Shown: positions 11,531 through 25,612, numbered from the stretch's first letter. The stretch: DNA of 64,000 nt from Tillus elongatus (GCA_964006375.1 OZ023265.1:10387795-10451794), one strand, 5' to 3'. Notes: generated from the sequence alone by a model not told the origin. Made by a program: numbers and translations.

Positions 11531-11940
11531 TTTTTTTTGTTTCATAATACAAAAAATTATTGCGCATATAAGAAAAGTATCCACTTTCAGGACAACAGTC
11601 CATTTTCCAGAATCACAATCGGTTGAGAATTGATATGCACTTTTGATCACGTCCTTTTTTCAACATAACTGGCGTCTGCTGATGCGCCCGAGACGTTCAG
11701 TTCGAAAATGAGCTACGAAGCCAGCCAGGTGCAACCACCTGCGCTTCACCGTGGTGGGTGACAAATAATGCAGAATAGCTTAAATATTTTTCAATGAACG
11801 CCTTTTGGTTTAAATAAGTGGTTTCAGAATGTATGCAAGGGAATGTTAATTCTGGGCTTATTAAAGCACTACGTGATAAATCTTTGTACTTAGGAGATAT
11901 GTCGAGAAATTAAAGTTTTTATCCAACACTGTTGTGTCCT
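11531..11940. other. Unassigned sequence
   Basis: About 400 bp with no recognised feature. Confidence 0.45.
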
Positions 11941-11980
11941 AATATTGTTAATCCTCACCCTCAATCTCCCCGAGTCCGCC

Positions 11981-12464
11981 CTGTCTATCCTTAGTCGGAA
12001 AACCTCCCCTGATGCCCCCCACAGCAACTAGAGGCGCAGTAACGACAGTAGCACTCCTGGAATAGTTGACAACAGCAGCAACTAGCGGCGTACAAAATTG
12101 GTATCCCTGTCGAGCGTCACGAATCAAGCGAAGCAGGGAGCTCAAGACCCAACCACTTCCATCTCATCCAGCGTCCAGTAACGTCGTTCAAGACAGGCTG
12201 AACCGTGAGCGGTAGTCAAGACCTGTCCATCCTTAGTCGGAAGACCTCCCCTGATGCCCCCCATAGCAACTAGAGGCGCAGTAACGACAGTGGCACTCCT
12301 GGAATAGTTGACAACAGCAGCCACTAGCGGCGTACAAAATTGGTATCCCTGTCGAGCGTTACGAATCAAGCGAAGCAGCGAGCTCAAGACTCAACCACTT
12401 CCATCTTACCCAGCGTCCAGTAACGTCGTTCAAGACAGGCTGAACCGTGAGCGGTAGTCAAGAC
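11981..12464. repeat. 242-bp tandem duplication
   Basis: Unit 1 is 11981-12222 and unit 2 is 12223-12464. They differ at roughly ten positions by eye. Each unit has a minus-strand frame beginning MSSLLRLIR and continuing through VAAVVNYSRSATVV; I cannot assign a function to it and the frames may be accidental. The surrounding 11.94-12.81 kb is clearly richer in G+C than its flanks. It could be an internal repeat of a degraded LTR or a satellite seed. Confidence 0.9.
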
Positions 12465-12465
12465 A

Positions 12466-12489
12466 CAGCATAATACCTGATTATGCTGT
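12466..12489. repeat. Hairpin after the tandem duplication
   Basis: CAGCATAAT, a 5-nt loop, then ATTATGCTG: a perfect 9-bp stem starting 2 nt after the second 242-bp unit. Confidence 0.85.
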
Positions 12490-12801
12490 GGTCACTTCAC
12501 AGTTAACTCCGTGCTCGTTCCAGCGGTCAGGGAACATCACAGGGAGATCGCCTGACCCGCGGAACGGAGTCAAGAACCACGGTTGTCTCCATAGACACGG
12601 GGTCGTGAGCCTCATATTGGGAGAACCAATCTCGCGATGAGCGACAGACCCGTGCTCAGAAATCCATTTAACCACGGCATGAACACACCGCAAGTCTGCA
12701 CAGTCGTGACCTGGACACGTGAAACACCTTGGCCCTTTGGATGACACCCCAGGTATCAACGACACCACCACGTGCTGATCACGGTAAGCACCCAGCTCCA
12801 A
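12481..12801 (-). CDS. Hypothetical 106-residue frame with a Cys/His cluster
   Basis: Minus-strand frame starting MELGAYRDQHVV. Its middle has the cluster CFTCPGHDCADLRCVH, which loosely resembles the CxC...CxH pattern of SWIM zinc fingers. I do not recognise the protein. It follows the 242-bp duplication within the same GC-richer island and could be a TE remnant. Composition alone can keep a frame of this length open, so its reality is doubtful. Confidence 0.25.
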   Translation of the reverse strand: MELGAYRDQHVVVSLIPGVSSKGPRCFTCPGHDCADLRCVHAVVKWISEHGSVAHREIGSPNMRLTTPCLWRQPWFLTPFRGSGDLPVMFPDRWNEHGVNCEVTTA

Positions 12802-13830
12802 TTGTCCAATTGTAAGTCATCTTTTTCATTGTACCATTATTGGATCACAACATTCATCTCTGTATTTTACTTTGTAACTTGTAGTATTAAATTGTTATTA
12901 CTTTTATCACATGTATTCATAAATCTGCCACAATAAACAATTCCTCTGGTCATTCACAGAGTCTTAAACGGGTAATTAGAACCACGATGCTAGTCTTTAT
13001 AAACTAGTAATGTTAATGCGCGCATTTTATTTTAATGCGCGCATTTTAGTATTTCGCGGCATTACATTTAACCCAATCTGAACCGAACAAACACTGTAAT
13101 TGAAAAAAAAAAGGTGGAATTCCGAGGAATCATCCCTTACATGTAACCGATATCACGTGACATCAGTTTATTATCTGATAATATTTATTTGATTTCCTTA
13201 ATACAGTTCACTGGGATTGTGTACTTGTCTGGCTGAAATCGGGATACATGACACCTCCCTCCTTACTCCCGAGAAAATGAGGTGGTGGAGGAGGAGTATT
13301 AGCCTGAGTTGGTGGTGTCGAAGTGAAGAGAGAGGGATGACGAGGGGATGGAGGTGTGGTAACGGATCGTGTGGTTTTCCTTAGCTTTTCATTGCCATGG
13401 TGATGTATCGGTCCCTAACGACTGCCGTTGTGGAGGAGAGTGGTAGTGTTTTTGCCCTCGAATAAGCTGCAAATGATTCGTGCTATTTACTAAATAAACA
13501 AGTAAATTAGAAATGTCACTCTGCTGGTTAGTAAGAGGGACATTTTCTACTTCGTTACATTCCATTCCATATGACGATGTGATGTCGGCGTACAGTCTCG
13601 CTCTGTCGAATCAACGATTTTCCTCTGAATGATGTTTGTACTTAACGAGCTGATACATGTGCAGATGAGACGGTAATAAGGGTTGAATTAGGGGTTTTTT
13701 ATTCAGAGAAAAACATGTTATATTGCTTGAAAAGAAATAATGCACTTCCGTGTAATTGAGAAGACACTGCGATGATGCTCGTGGATAGAACTGAAAATAA
13801 GCACAAATTTTACCGAATTTTCATACAAAA
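12802..13830. other. Unassigned sequence with a repeated palindrome
   Basis: No gene recognised. Two copies of the 12-bp palindrome AATGCGCGCATT lie at 13015-13026 and 13034-13045. An AATAAA stands near 12932. A purine-rich stretch is at 13270-13370. Confidence 0.45.
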
Positions 13831-13990
13831 AAATTCGTGTAGGATACACACAAACGTATATTAGAATTAGATTTAAAGAACATTTAGCACAGTTAAGATA
13901 CGGTACCATAGATAGATTTTCCGTCGCCCAACATATTTGGGATACAAAAAAATTCGTTTTTGACGAAATCGTTAACACAATAATTGTGTT
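13831..13990 (+). pseudogene. Penelope-like GIY-YIG endonuclease fragment
   Basis: The plus frame through 13839 reads VGYTQTYIRIRFKEHLAQL and then SVAQHIW. This is the GxT...R..F.EH spacing of the GIY-YIG endonuclease that ends Penelope-like retroelements. Only about 50 codons remain; the GIY-YIG strand itself and the reverse transcriptase are not present. Family assignment is from motif memory and is moderate. Confidence 0.5.
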
Positions 13991-14885
13991 AACGGTAAAT
14001 TATTTACTTTTTAAAACAATTTTTACAAGCTCTTATTTATTACAAGCTTTTATTTAACTTCACCTGTTAGTAAGTTTGTTTGTTTGGTAGCACGTTCAGG
14101 TTAAATGTTGCAAGCCACAATTTAACCAGTTTCCCTTATCGGATTGGGAGGAAATTTGATACGCGTGTATAAGTCCGGTGATAATGCGACATAGACTATC
14201 TGTCATTATGATAAATTCAATATGGCGGACGCTCCAAGATGGCAGATTTATTATTTTCTCACAATTGACACATATGTATTAAATTGAAGCGTTAACGAGT
14301 AAAATACAGTTGGCTAGGTAACGCCACAGCTTAGATATATACAGCAGGGTCACTCTACTGGTCAGTGTCTGACAGAGTAATTAATTGCCATATGTCGATT
14401 GATTCATACAACAGGCATAAACCATGCATCAACAGTAACAAAAAATATAAATAACAGGCATAAAAAAACTACCCGAACCAACAATCGTGAAAAATCGGCC
14501 ACAAATATCCAAAATGACAGACGACCTGCAATAAAATATTTGGCAAGTGATTATTTTTTAACTGGGGGGATTCAATCCATTTTTAAAATACAATTTATTT
14601 GTAGCTTGATGAGCGGCCCCAATTACAGTTTTATACTGAAAGTGTAACATAATATAGTGGGAATGTAAACAAAATCAAGTCACGTCTCTATAAAAATGAT
14701 TCTAAAACAGTTTGTTCCTTTTTCTTTAAACATAAGACGTCATCTAAGATCGAAATAGTCGTTAAATATGTTTTAAGTGGCAATTCGATTCATTCTGTAA
14801 TTAATTGCTACGTTTACTTTTAATATAATATAAAACATCCCGGGGCATGAAGTCGGCGTCAAGTATCAGGTAAACAGAGCTTTAG
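13991..14885. other. Unassigned sequence
   Basis: AT-rich. It contains TTTCCCTTATCGGATTGGG and AATATGGCGGAC / AAGATGGC stretches that look like parts of dispersed repeats but have no second copy here. No gene recognised. Confidence 0.4.
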
Positions 14886-14889
14886 TTAA

Positions 14890-14975
14890 CGTATCTCGGC
14901 TGGTTCAGGAGTAGCGTGTTAGTCCCCTACGCAGAAGGTTCTGAGATCGATTCCCGGTCGATAAATGTATCTTTT
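14890..14975 (+). repeat. tRNA-like SINE head or tRNA pseudogene
   Basis: GGCTGGTTCAGGAGTAGCG resembles a D-arm/A box and GAGATCGATTCCCGG resembles a B box at tRNA-like spacing. The T-arm stem is imperfect and no aminoacyl stem pairs well, so it is not a functional tRNA gene. A T-rich sequence follows. Confidence 0.4.
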
Positions 14976-15548
14976 TTTCACTTTGACATTTGGAGAAACA
15001 ATAGCGACAGATTTCATACGTTTGAACAATATCTCATTTTTGTTTAAAGCGTCTGAATAACTTTGTCACGTTTGAGTCTAAAATTATCAATTTCAGCGGA
15101 CATTTTGTTATTGTTTATATTGAATTTCTATTGAGAAAATTCACTAACAGAAAAATATGTTTTAAATAAACGTTTTTAGCTGTTTGAAAAACCGGTTTGA
15201 TCAGGTTGACTAAAATGAAAGTATTCACGCGATTAATAAGGAAAAAATAATTGCTACGTTTGTAATTTGACAGATACTGTACTTTTCTGAATATTTGTAA
15301 TACAAGTTTCTTTTAAAGAGACTTACGTTATCTGTAGGTATAGCAAAATTTAATTTTCTTGCTTCATAGAAAATTGAGTTTTGGGCATTTTTCTCAAAAG
15401 GGGTTAGAACACAACATTTTTTTGACAATAAAAAGATAGCGATGGTAACTTTTTCGAAAGAATTCTTCAAATGTGCGCGTACTAGGACCTCTAAAATAGA
15501 TCTTCAAGGTCTGTGCAAGTTTAAAGTATAAACTGTACTAATACGCCG
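14976..15548. other. Unassigned sequence with P-related blocks
   Basis: GCGCGTACTAGGACCTCTAA (about 15475) matches the conserved P block and GAGAAAATTCACTA (15133) matches part of its palindrome. A degraded P element without its end motif is likely. Confidence 0.4.
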
Positions 15549-17270
15549 TTTTTTTTTTTAATTTCAATAACACACCACGAGGGCTTACAGCCTAAATATT
15601 ATCGTACCGTGGGTGTCGACAAGGAGGAAAGAGGCAACTTGTTAATTCTGGACTTCAAGGTTTAGAGGTTCGGGGGAGATGGAAAAACATGTGCCGGCAA
15701 GGAATTCCACAACTTGGAAGTCCTCGGGACAAAAGAGCGGCCATAACAAGATGTTCTATGTCTGGTGACCTGGACAGTAAAAGGGTGCATTCGCTTTGTT
15801 CCCCTGGTAGATCTGTTGGGGGCAGCAGGTGGAAGAACTATGGAAGTGAGCTTTTCTGAGCAGTGCCCGTGCAGATATCTATAAAAGAGAGAGAGAGAGG
15901 TCACCAACGGCACGTCGGTGGGCGAGGGATGGCAGCTCTCTTCTGAATCGAGTCCAGGATAGCGAGTGTAGAAGCGGCAGCAGCGCCCCAGATGTGGGAG
16001 CAGTATTCGAGGTTTGGTCTTATTTGTGAAGTATATAAGGTAGAGAGATTAGCTGGTGAAAAGTATTTGCGAGCCCGGAAGAGGAAACCTAATTTCTTAG
16101 CAGCCGCTTCTGCAATTGATGTGACATGTTGGTGCCAATTGAGATTTCGATCCACAGAAATGCCAAGAAGTGAAAAGGACTCATTACTTTGAATAACTTG
16201 GTTGTTTATTGTGATGGGTCTGGGGCTGGTGTATCTCTTATGAGAAAGAAAGCAAGACTGTGATTTGGTGTTTTTTTTTAAATTTCACTATTATTTTGGC
16301 TACGGAATTAGTGTCCATTCGCCCAGTTTTCCATCACTGTGAGTGTAGGTCCAAATCAGCGTAAATTCAGTGTCATATCACTTTTGCCAACCATTTTGTT
16401 ACTTACAAGTTATTATAGATAATCTCTTGCACCCTCTCACTCCTCTTTTTATCCCTTTCAATCCACTTTCACTCCTCTCTCATTCCTTAATCCTAAGAGT
16501 AATTACATACACTCATCTACATATACCTATATATACACACCCACATGTATATATCATTCTGTTATCAGTTGGCACTATTTTTCTGCTACACATTCTTTAT
16601 TTTATTTATTTATTTATTTTGTTCAATATTTTAACTTTCTTCTATTTTTAATTTTTTTTTTATTTATTTATTATTATTATTTTTTCAACAATGTATGGGA
16701 TATACAAGGGACACATAGCTTCATGCTCTGCGGCCGATCAGAGCAACTTTAAAACGTGCACAGGTGGGCCTTAGGTAAAAGTCAGGTAATACATATAGGT
16801 TGGGAAACAATAGGTCAGCTAAATCTACGTTGTATACGAGATTTACATCAAATGTTTTTACATATATCTTTCACGTGTTTAAATACATCTAAATAAATGT
16901 CAAAGTCTCTAGTGCTAAGGAGTTGCGACAAATTCAAAGGCTTTGGTGGGGTTGAATTGTACAAGATTTCTACTTCCCTAGTCTAATATTTTTTTGGAGA
17001 TCCACAGAGATAGAACCCTCCACGAGTCTGCGATCCTCATCTAATTGGGCTAAAGAGACAGGCTTAGTATATTTGAGTGGATGGTGCTGTCGTCCGCGTA
17101 ACTGTGAACTGGGTTGGATGTGCTAGAGAGAGGGTCATTGATGTGGAGAAGAAACAAAGTAGGGTCTAAAGCTGAACCTTGAGGAACTCCTGCATTAATT
17201 GGTTACAGTTTAGAGGAATGGCCATCCACGACAACAGAAATGCTCCGGTTGGAGAGGAAATTTGCTGTAT
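15549..17270 (-). pseudogene. Jockey-like fragment J2, split by an insertion
   Basis: Minus-strand copy of family J. It keeps the 3' half of the RT, the thumb (SVDRNLNWHQH; RPNLEYCSHIWGAAAA), the C-terminal tail (LWNSLPAHVFPSPP) and the 3' UTR with an A-rich tail (as T at 15550-15560). The upstream RT part is at 16942-17270, including the complement of YADD near 17090. It is cut by a 671-bp insertion between 16270 and 16942. It is 5'-truncated near 17270 and has frameshifts, for example around 15905. Confidence 0.85.
16271..16941 (-). mobile_element. Unknown retroposed insert in J2 with 7-bp target duplication
   Basis: 671 bp flanked by TTTGGTG on both sides (16264-16270 and 16942-16948). 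The other J copies (27170 and 63333) have a single uninterrupted site, so the duplication is real. A T run at its left edge is a poly(A) tail on the minus strand, pointing to RNA-mediated insertion. Its content is AT-rich; I do not recognise it. Read on the minus strand, the first 80 bases give an open stretch starting PLNLSQLLSTRDFDIYL. Confidence 0.75.
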
Positions 17271-17275
17271 TGGAC

Positions 17276-17322
17276 CATCCTTATGAAAATTCACTACAAT
17301 AACGCACTTGCTGCGTGCCGGG
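17276..17322 (+). repeat. P end motif
   Basis: TATGAAAATTCACTACAATA then ACGCACTTGCTGCGTGCC directly follows the broken end of J2. Confidence 0.75.
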
Positions 17323-17769
17323 ATTTAAAGATTCAACGCATCATCTGTTGGATGCACCCAAATAACAAAAATAAAAAGTATTTAAACACATATTTTACAA
17401 CGGCTACTTCACATTCTACTAGCGTTTAAATGTATGGTTTCTCGAGTCCATCTTCATAAATCATGTACTCATACCACCACTACAACCAGTGGACACTACT
17501 ATAGGTAGTAGTTACCGCCTGTCTCTCCTACTAAATTGAACAGTAAATTGTTTATTATCTTTACCATATCTACACACACAGAGGTAGTTATTATGGAATG
17601 GGCAGCACATAGAAAATCTATTGCTCAATAAAGCCCCACCGAACATAAACGTGATATTACATTAAAATGGGGTGTTACGCAGTGATAAACATGTTATTAC
17701 ATTTACTTTTTTGTTTCTACTTTCAGTAACACAAGTGTAAATTTTAGTAATTTAATATTCAACAAAAGC
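17323..17769. other. Unassigned sequence
   Basis: About 450 bp between two outward-reading P end motifs. Nothing recognised. Confidence 0.45.
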
Positions 17770-17973
17770 ATGGACGCAGCAAGTGCGTTATGGTAGTGAA
17801 TTTTCATAGAAATGATCTGGCACACAATATTTGATTATAACTTTTTTTTCTTGTAAGATATAAATCTAAATTTTGGTGTATAGTTTACTTTTTATATCGT
17901 AAACCTACCTACCAAATTTGGTTATCATAGAAAAAGTATTTTTTGAGATAATTTTTTGTTTCAAATGAACCGG
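17770..17973 (-). repeat. P-family 3' part
   Basis: End motif in reverse (GGACGCAGCAAGTGCGTTAT) followed by about 165 bp that match 7180-7335 in reverse orientation. It is cut at 17973 by transposon half B1. Confidence 0.75.
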
Positions 17974-19061
17974 AATGGTACCAACAAGACGGTTGTCCAG
18001 CTTACAATGCTAGGATCGTCAAAGAATTTTTGTACCTAAATTTTAATAATCGTGTCATTTGTAACAATGTGCCGGTTCATTCGTGTGCTCGAAGTCCTGA
18101 TATAACACCCATGGATTTTTATTTTTGAGATACTATGAAGAATGATGTGTATAAATTCGATCCACCACAAATTATCAATGAATTACGAAACAGGATCACG
18201 GAAGCTATAAATCATATTAACCAAAACACCCTCACCAGAGTTTGCAGGCATGTTTCAAAAAGATGTACAAAGTGCATTGAACAAAACGGTGGCCATATTG
18301 AACAATTTTCTATTTAGTATATTTTTAAGTTTCAATTTTATTAATTGTTAAGTTCCCTTTCTAATTGTGCTGTTTTGTGGAGTTTCAGTTTATATTTGTT
18401 ATTGCCGGGTTTCGTTATTAAACTGTTTCACATAATATTACCTAGCATTATTACTTAATTAAGTATTGTAAATTAAATCACCATCTTTTTTATTGTGAAT
18501 CATTACGGCAAATTATGTTAAAAGTAGAAGTCTATTGTTAGACTCCATGGCTTGCTTCCTTTTGAACACTTGTCATTTGGTTTCTGGTATTGGATTTCAT
18601 AGCCTACTATCCTCAAAGCGCTTTATCTCAAAATTGTTAGTGTAATTACAATATATCTCAAGCATGTTGTACATCATTTAAAAGCTCTTTTTACAGGCTA
18701 TCACATGAGCAAAAAATCCAATATGGCTGCCGTAATAAAAACAAACGTTGATACCTGTAGCTCAAAAACAAATGATAATCCAAAGTTGAGAATAGCACAA
18801 AAAGTATACTCTGTAAAAGTGTCCTGATAATGTGCAAGTCTTAGACATGTCAGATCAACGCCTACTTAGATATTGAAGAAAAAAGAAACCGACCAATTTT
18901 GTTTTTTCAAAATAACTCGAAAACGAAATAAGGCAGGGCAAAATAAAAGTCATATTTGGAACGAGCATAAAATTCTACAAAATATTGCTAATTAAACCGT
19001 CTCCCTATCTCTAATAATAACAGAGATAGCAATACATTCCCATCCAGTTTGGGATACACTG
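17974..19061 (+). mobile_element. Tc1/mariner-superfamily transposon B1, 3' half
   Basis: Homologous to the right half of B2 (37938-39014). It begins abruptly at the second catalytic Asp block and ends at a terminal inverted repeat finishing TTTGGGATACACTG before TA. The long right inverted repeat of about 570 bp is present; the left arm and the N-terminal transposase are missing. Confidence 0.82.
17976..18317 (+). pseudogene. C-terminal transposase remnant of B1
   Basis: Holds QQDGCPAYNARIVKEF, then ARSPDITPMDFYF with the catalytic third Asp, then a TGA where B2 reads TGG (WG), and a C-terminus ending GGHIEQFSI. The 41-residue Asp-Asp spacing is kept. It is dead because of truncation and the stop. 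Confidence 0.8.
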
Positions 19062-19380
19062 TATAGGATGTTCCTTATCTGAAAGACCAAAATGATGTGG
19101 TATGTAAAATGGAATTTTACGCATAAAACGAATAATAACTTTTTCCCATATCGGCCCTTTTGCTAACAAGATATTTGAATTAAAGAACAAACACTGTTTA
19201 ATTACGTTTTGTACTGATGTACCACATTTTATATGTTTTTGTTTCTTGATAGCTCGAAGGACCTGATTATGTTGTGTTAAATTAAACGCTGATGTAACAC
19301 TTAACATTTAATAACAAACTGTTAAACTTATACAAAGTTACTAATATTATGGTATGCTTTAGAGTTCCTGAGAACTCTAC
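19062..19380. other. Unassigned sequence
   Basis: No recognised gene. The minus frame 19011-19307 overlaps the transposon end and is not convincing. Confidence 0.4.
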
Positions 19381-19563
19381 GAAATGATTAGTGATTATGC
19401 TATGACAAGCGTGGTGCTTGTCTCGAGTCTGTAGAAGAACTACTAAAATGATTAGTGATTATGCTCACAAGCGTGATGCTTGTGTCGAGTTTATAGAAGA
19501 ACTGCTTTAAATGAATATGCTAAAGGATGTTGATTGTGTCGAGTTTACAGAAGAACTGCTTTT
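19381..19563 (+). repeat. Diverged tandem repeat, about 55-66 bp units
   Basis: Three units near 19381, 19447 and 19510, each with GATTATGCT or a variant, a ...GCTTGTCTCGAG...-type core and AGAAGAACT. Units one and two are the closest; the third is shortened. Confidence 0.75.
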
Positions 19564-20339
19564 TATTAATATTGAATATTTCTTCCTAGCTACCTGACAT
19601 AGGTTGGCATGCCTGTCGTCAATTGTTAATAAGAAATGACCCTTGTTGGGTTATTCCTAATCATGTTTAAAATTACAGTGTACAGATGGTAGATATCATA
19701 ACAAAGACGGTTACTAAGAAATATGTAAATTTTAGAGGTCTAATCTTCCAGACGAGACGCCTTAACAAACACCTAAAAAGTTCTTTATTTTATTCAAAAC
19801 TTTGTAAGGGTAAATATAATTTCTGTAAAATAAATTATAATAAATGTTCAGAACTGCTACCATGTACCTGGATGCTATCCAAATCAATTGTAAACTCGTG
19901 CAAAATTTACTTCGTCCTGAATTCTACCTCTAAATAGGTAAGCGGTGGAGCATAAAGATCCTCCCTGGTAGATCGATAGTGAAAGTAAGTGTTCCAAGTA
20001 AAATTTATATTTTCCATAATTAACCTTGGAACGATATTTATAATTCGATGGTTAGCGATATAGCAGCAATGCATTTTATGACATGTATTTGCTGTTTGGT
20101 GTAGTCTGGCAGTAAGGCACTGGCCGAGAGTCAACAACAGCAGGCAGCAAGGCCCACTGAGCTACATGCAGGGTAACAACCGGTGAAGGACCCCCACAAG
20201 GCCGAAACATACAAATACATGTGGCGCTCCCGGCCTGGCGTTCCCTTGCTAAAATCATTGTTACCACTTCTGCAATCTGCTGGGCCTTATGTAGTAGTGG
20301 TAATGATATAATAAACTTTATTTATTACAAATCTGCTCC
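19564..20339. other. Unassigned sequence
   Basis: AT-rich to 20060, then a GC-richer 180 bp with tRNA-box-like words on the minus strand (GTAGCTCAGTGGGCC). This is too weak to call a SINE. Confidence 0.4.
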
Positions 20340-21705
20340 AAAAGTCAGTTCACATATACAGGTGTCCCACGTAGACCTTCCATTATCCGTTTCTGGACTA
20401 CAGCTCACAATTGAACTCTAAAAATACACGCACGTGGGTTTCTAGATATTTCCAGTCCACTGAAAATATTGACGTTAGTATGGGACTTCCGGTTATACCG
20501 GAAGTAGATGTCAACTTGCTTATTTTAAATGAAAGATAGTGTTTTTTATTACGGATCTAGATTGCTCGTCAAATTTTATGGTAGGTTTTACTAACATGTT
20601 ATGTCATTTTTCTCAACCATTTTCGAGATATTTGACTTTTTTCAAAAATTTCTTAAAAAACATTGTCATATTTACACACCTGTATCTCTTATTTTTCAAC
20701 CTGAAGAGTTAAAATTTTAAGTGCAAATTCTAAAATACCACAAAATATTTGGAATTTACTAAAGCTAGCACAAGTTAGACAGGGTGTCCGAAATAGACCG
20801 GTCAATCGTGACAACTTTAAAACCTAATAACTCTCTTATTTTAAATAGAACACCCTATATTTTATAACGTTAGTTCATGTACTTTTTATTGTCCTTTAGA
20901 TTGGTATCAACATTCCCGATACCTAAGTCCCACCGATTTGAGGATAATTAAACATTATTTGCGATAAGAAATAATTATTAGTCAGTTTATCAGGTTGCCT
21001 ATAAGACAAAATTTTTAAACGATATCTTCCGACATAAGTAAAATATGCGACGACTTTTGAATATAACTTTTATTTACGAGGAGTATAATCGAATGATTAA
21101 CAGAAGATGTCGTGTGGTTGCAAAGAGATTTCCTTATAAACATAGATCAACTCGTTGCATGATCAGAATACTACTAAAAAATTTCTAAGAATGGAGCGTT
21201 TCGTCCAAACTTTCATAAGAGTAAAGCAATATTAGGGAAGAAAGAGAATTGTGTGTTATCACTTCACAATAAATGTTCGAAATTTGCATTCTGCAGCAAG
21301 TAATAATACCAGCGCTGAACTCTGCAGGAACAAGAAGCTGCAGAAGTTTGGTATCAACAAGATGGAGCTCCACCACACAACTCACAGATAGTAAGCGACC
21401 TACCCCAGGAAACATTTGAAGACAGATGAATAGCTAACGGTGGTTCTCATCGTTGGCCGACCCGCTCACCAGACTTGATTCCACTAGATGTTAGTATCTG
21501 GGCGTGCATTAAGAACAAAGTTTACCAGGAATCACCTGCTACAAAACAATATATGATAGCTAGAGTATTAGAGGCCTTCAACGCAATGGAGCCAGATTAC
21601 CTTTATCGAGTCACGGGTACCATCATTAAAAGGGCCATCAAATTTATTGTGAAGTGATAACACACAAATCTCTTTGTTCCCTAATAATGCTCTACTTTTA
21701 TGAAA
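20340..21705 (+). mobile_element. Remnant E of a DD41D transposon
   Basis: Contains transposase remains at 21340-21657. Upstream TIR-like words (ACAGGTGTCCCACGTAGACC at about 20359; ACAGGGTGTCCGAAATAGAC at about 20777) look like left ends or subterminal sequence. A 66-bp inverted repeat pairs 21217-21283 with 21640-21705. No right terminus was found, so the limits are approximate. Confidence 0.5.
21340..21657 (+). pseudogene. Broken DD41D transposase of E
   Basis: In one frame: EVWYQQDGAPPHNSQIV (second Asp codon 21361), an in-frame TGA near 21427, WPTRSPDLIPLDVSIW (third Asp codon 21487), then a C-terminal region ending RAIKFIVK. The spacing of 126 nt between Asp codons again gives 41 intervening residues. 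The N-terminal domain is absent or unrecognisable. Confidence 0.78.
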
Positions 21706-23008
21706 TAAACAAAATACTCCTCTCACTAATAAACCTTTCAACTTAGACCTGAAGAAGAGGTTCATCAAGTCATATGCATGGAGTGTTGTACTAGGCTGAC
21801 ACCTGGACTTAGAATAAGCGGGACATGAAGAGAATGGAAGCTTTTGAAATGTGGACACGAACAAAAATTACAAAGACATAATACACTAACGGAAAGACTT
21901 GTAAACGTGTGCTATAAGGGGCGACAGAAGAAATATGCTTAATGAAAAAAAGTATGGACGGAGCAAGTGCGCTATGGTAGTGAATTTTCATTAAAATGGT
22001 TTTAATGGCAAATGTATATTTTTTAAATAAAAGGCATCTCCCTCATTTCAAGACATTTTTTCCAAATGCAAAAGTGCGATCGCCTTATATTAGTGAATTT
22101 TTTTAAAGAAAACCACAAAGTTAAAATAATATGTTTAGTGAAAATTCACTAAAATCCTAAGGTAACGTTCAATTACTGCATTAAATTTGTAGGTACTTTT
22201 GCACGAACTAAAAAACTGATGTTTAATATTCAGTATGAATGTATGAACGCATCCATATACATCTGTTCGACCATAGAGTAATATGTGTTTTACATCGCCA
22301 TATTAATATATTAACCCTCAACTAAAATCTGGCACTGGAGATTCTACTGTCTAATTAAAACAAAGCACTGTCTCATTTATTTGTAACATATATTATACAT
22401 AAATTTTATCTTTCTGCTCTCCTTCGTTAATATTAACTTTAAATATGGCTAATCTCACACTGCTCCGTGCGGGCAATGTGCTTAAAAAGGGGTACAATGT
22501 TTTTTCTTCATGTATTATAACCCTATACTTGAAACTACTGCCAAAGCTTCAGAGGAAGGGTCTATTTGAAATTTATTTTCTGCAAATATTTAGGTAAAAT
22601 GAAGGGCAATGACAGCTGAAGCTGAAAGTTAACGCTTTATAGAACACACTTCTTACGACATGTCTTGTACATAAGCCGTATTAGTTATAGGGTCTTTATC
22701 TAGAACATGTCCATTTTGAATCGCGACTTTGACGTTTTAAGAAGAAAAACTATAATGCCTACAACTTTTTTTTCTTTTAACGTAGAGATCCAAATTTTGG
22801 GACATGGTTTTATTTTTATGATGTAAACCCGCATGCCAAATTCGGCTACCATAGCTTTGTTATTTGTGGATATATAAAAATTTTCCGAAAGAAAACAAAG
22901 AATTTTTCGGAAAAAACTGCAATTTTCCTGCATAACGAACTTATCCAAGCGTCTTGCGAAAGGAAGGTACTCAACAAATGTTATAAAAATTGGCCCACTA
23001 TTTTTCGA

Positions 23009-25408
<2,400 letters not shown>

Positions 25409-25484
<76 letters not shown>
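25409..25484. repeat. (TA)n microsatellite, right of transposon C
   Basis: Continuation of the interrupted TA tract of the host P element. Confidence 0.97.
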
Positions 25485-25486
<2 letters not shown>

Positions 25487-25612
25487 CTGAAACTGACCTA
25501 GGATTTGGGTTCCAGGGGTCCTAGTTTGCGCTCATTTAGACATTTTTTTGTTTTAATTCGAAAGTCGTGATCTCCTCATTAGTGAATTTTAAAAACAAAA
25601 TTCACCAAAATG

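Noticed and set aside
14890..14975. Functional tRNA gene
   Set aside because: Arms pair poorly and no aminoacyl stem is found; kept only as a SINE-like or pseudogene repeat.
16370..16651. 93-codon plus-strand frame
   Set aside because: Low-complexity T-rich sequence inside the retroposed insert, on the strand opposite its transcript.
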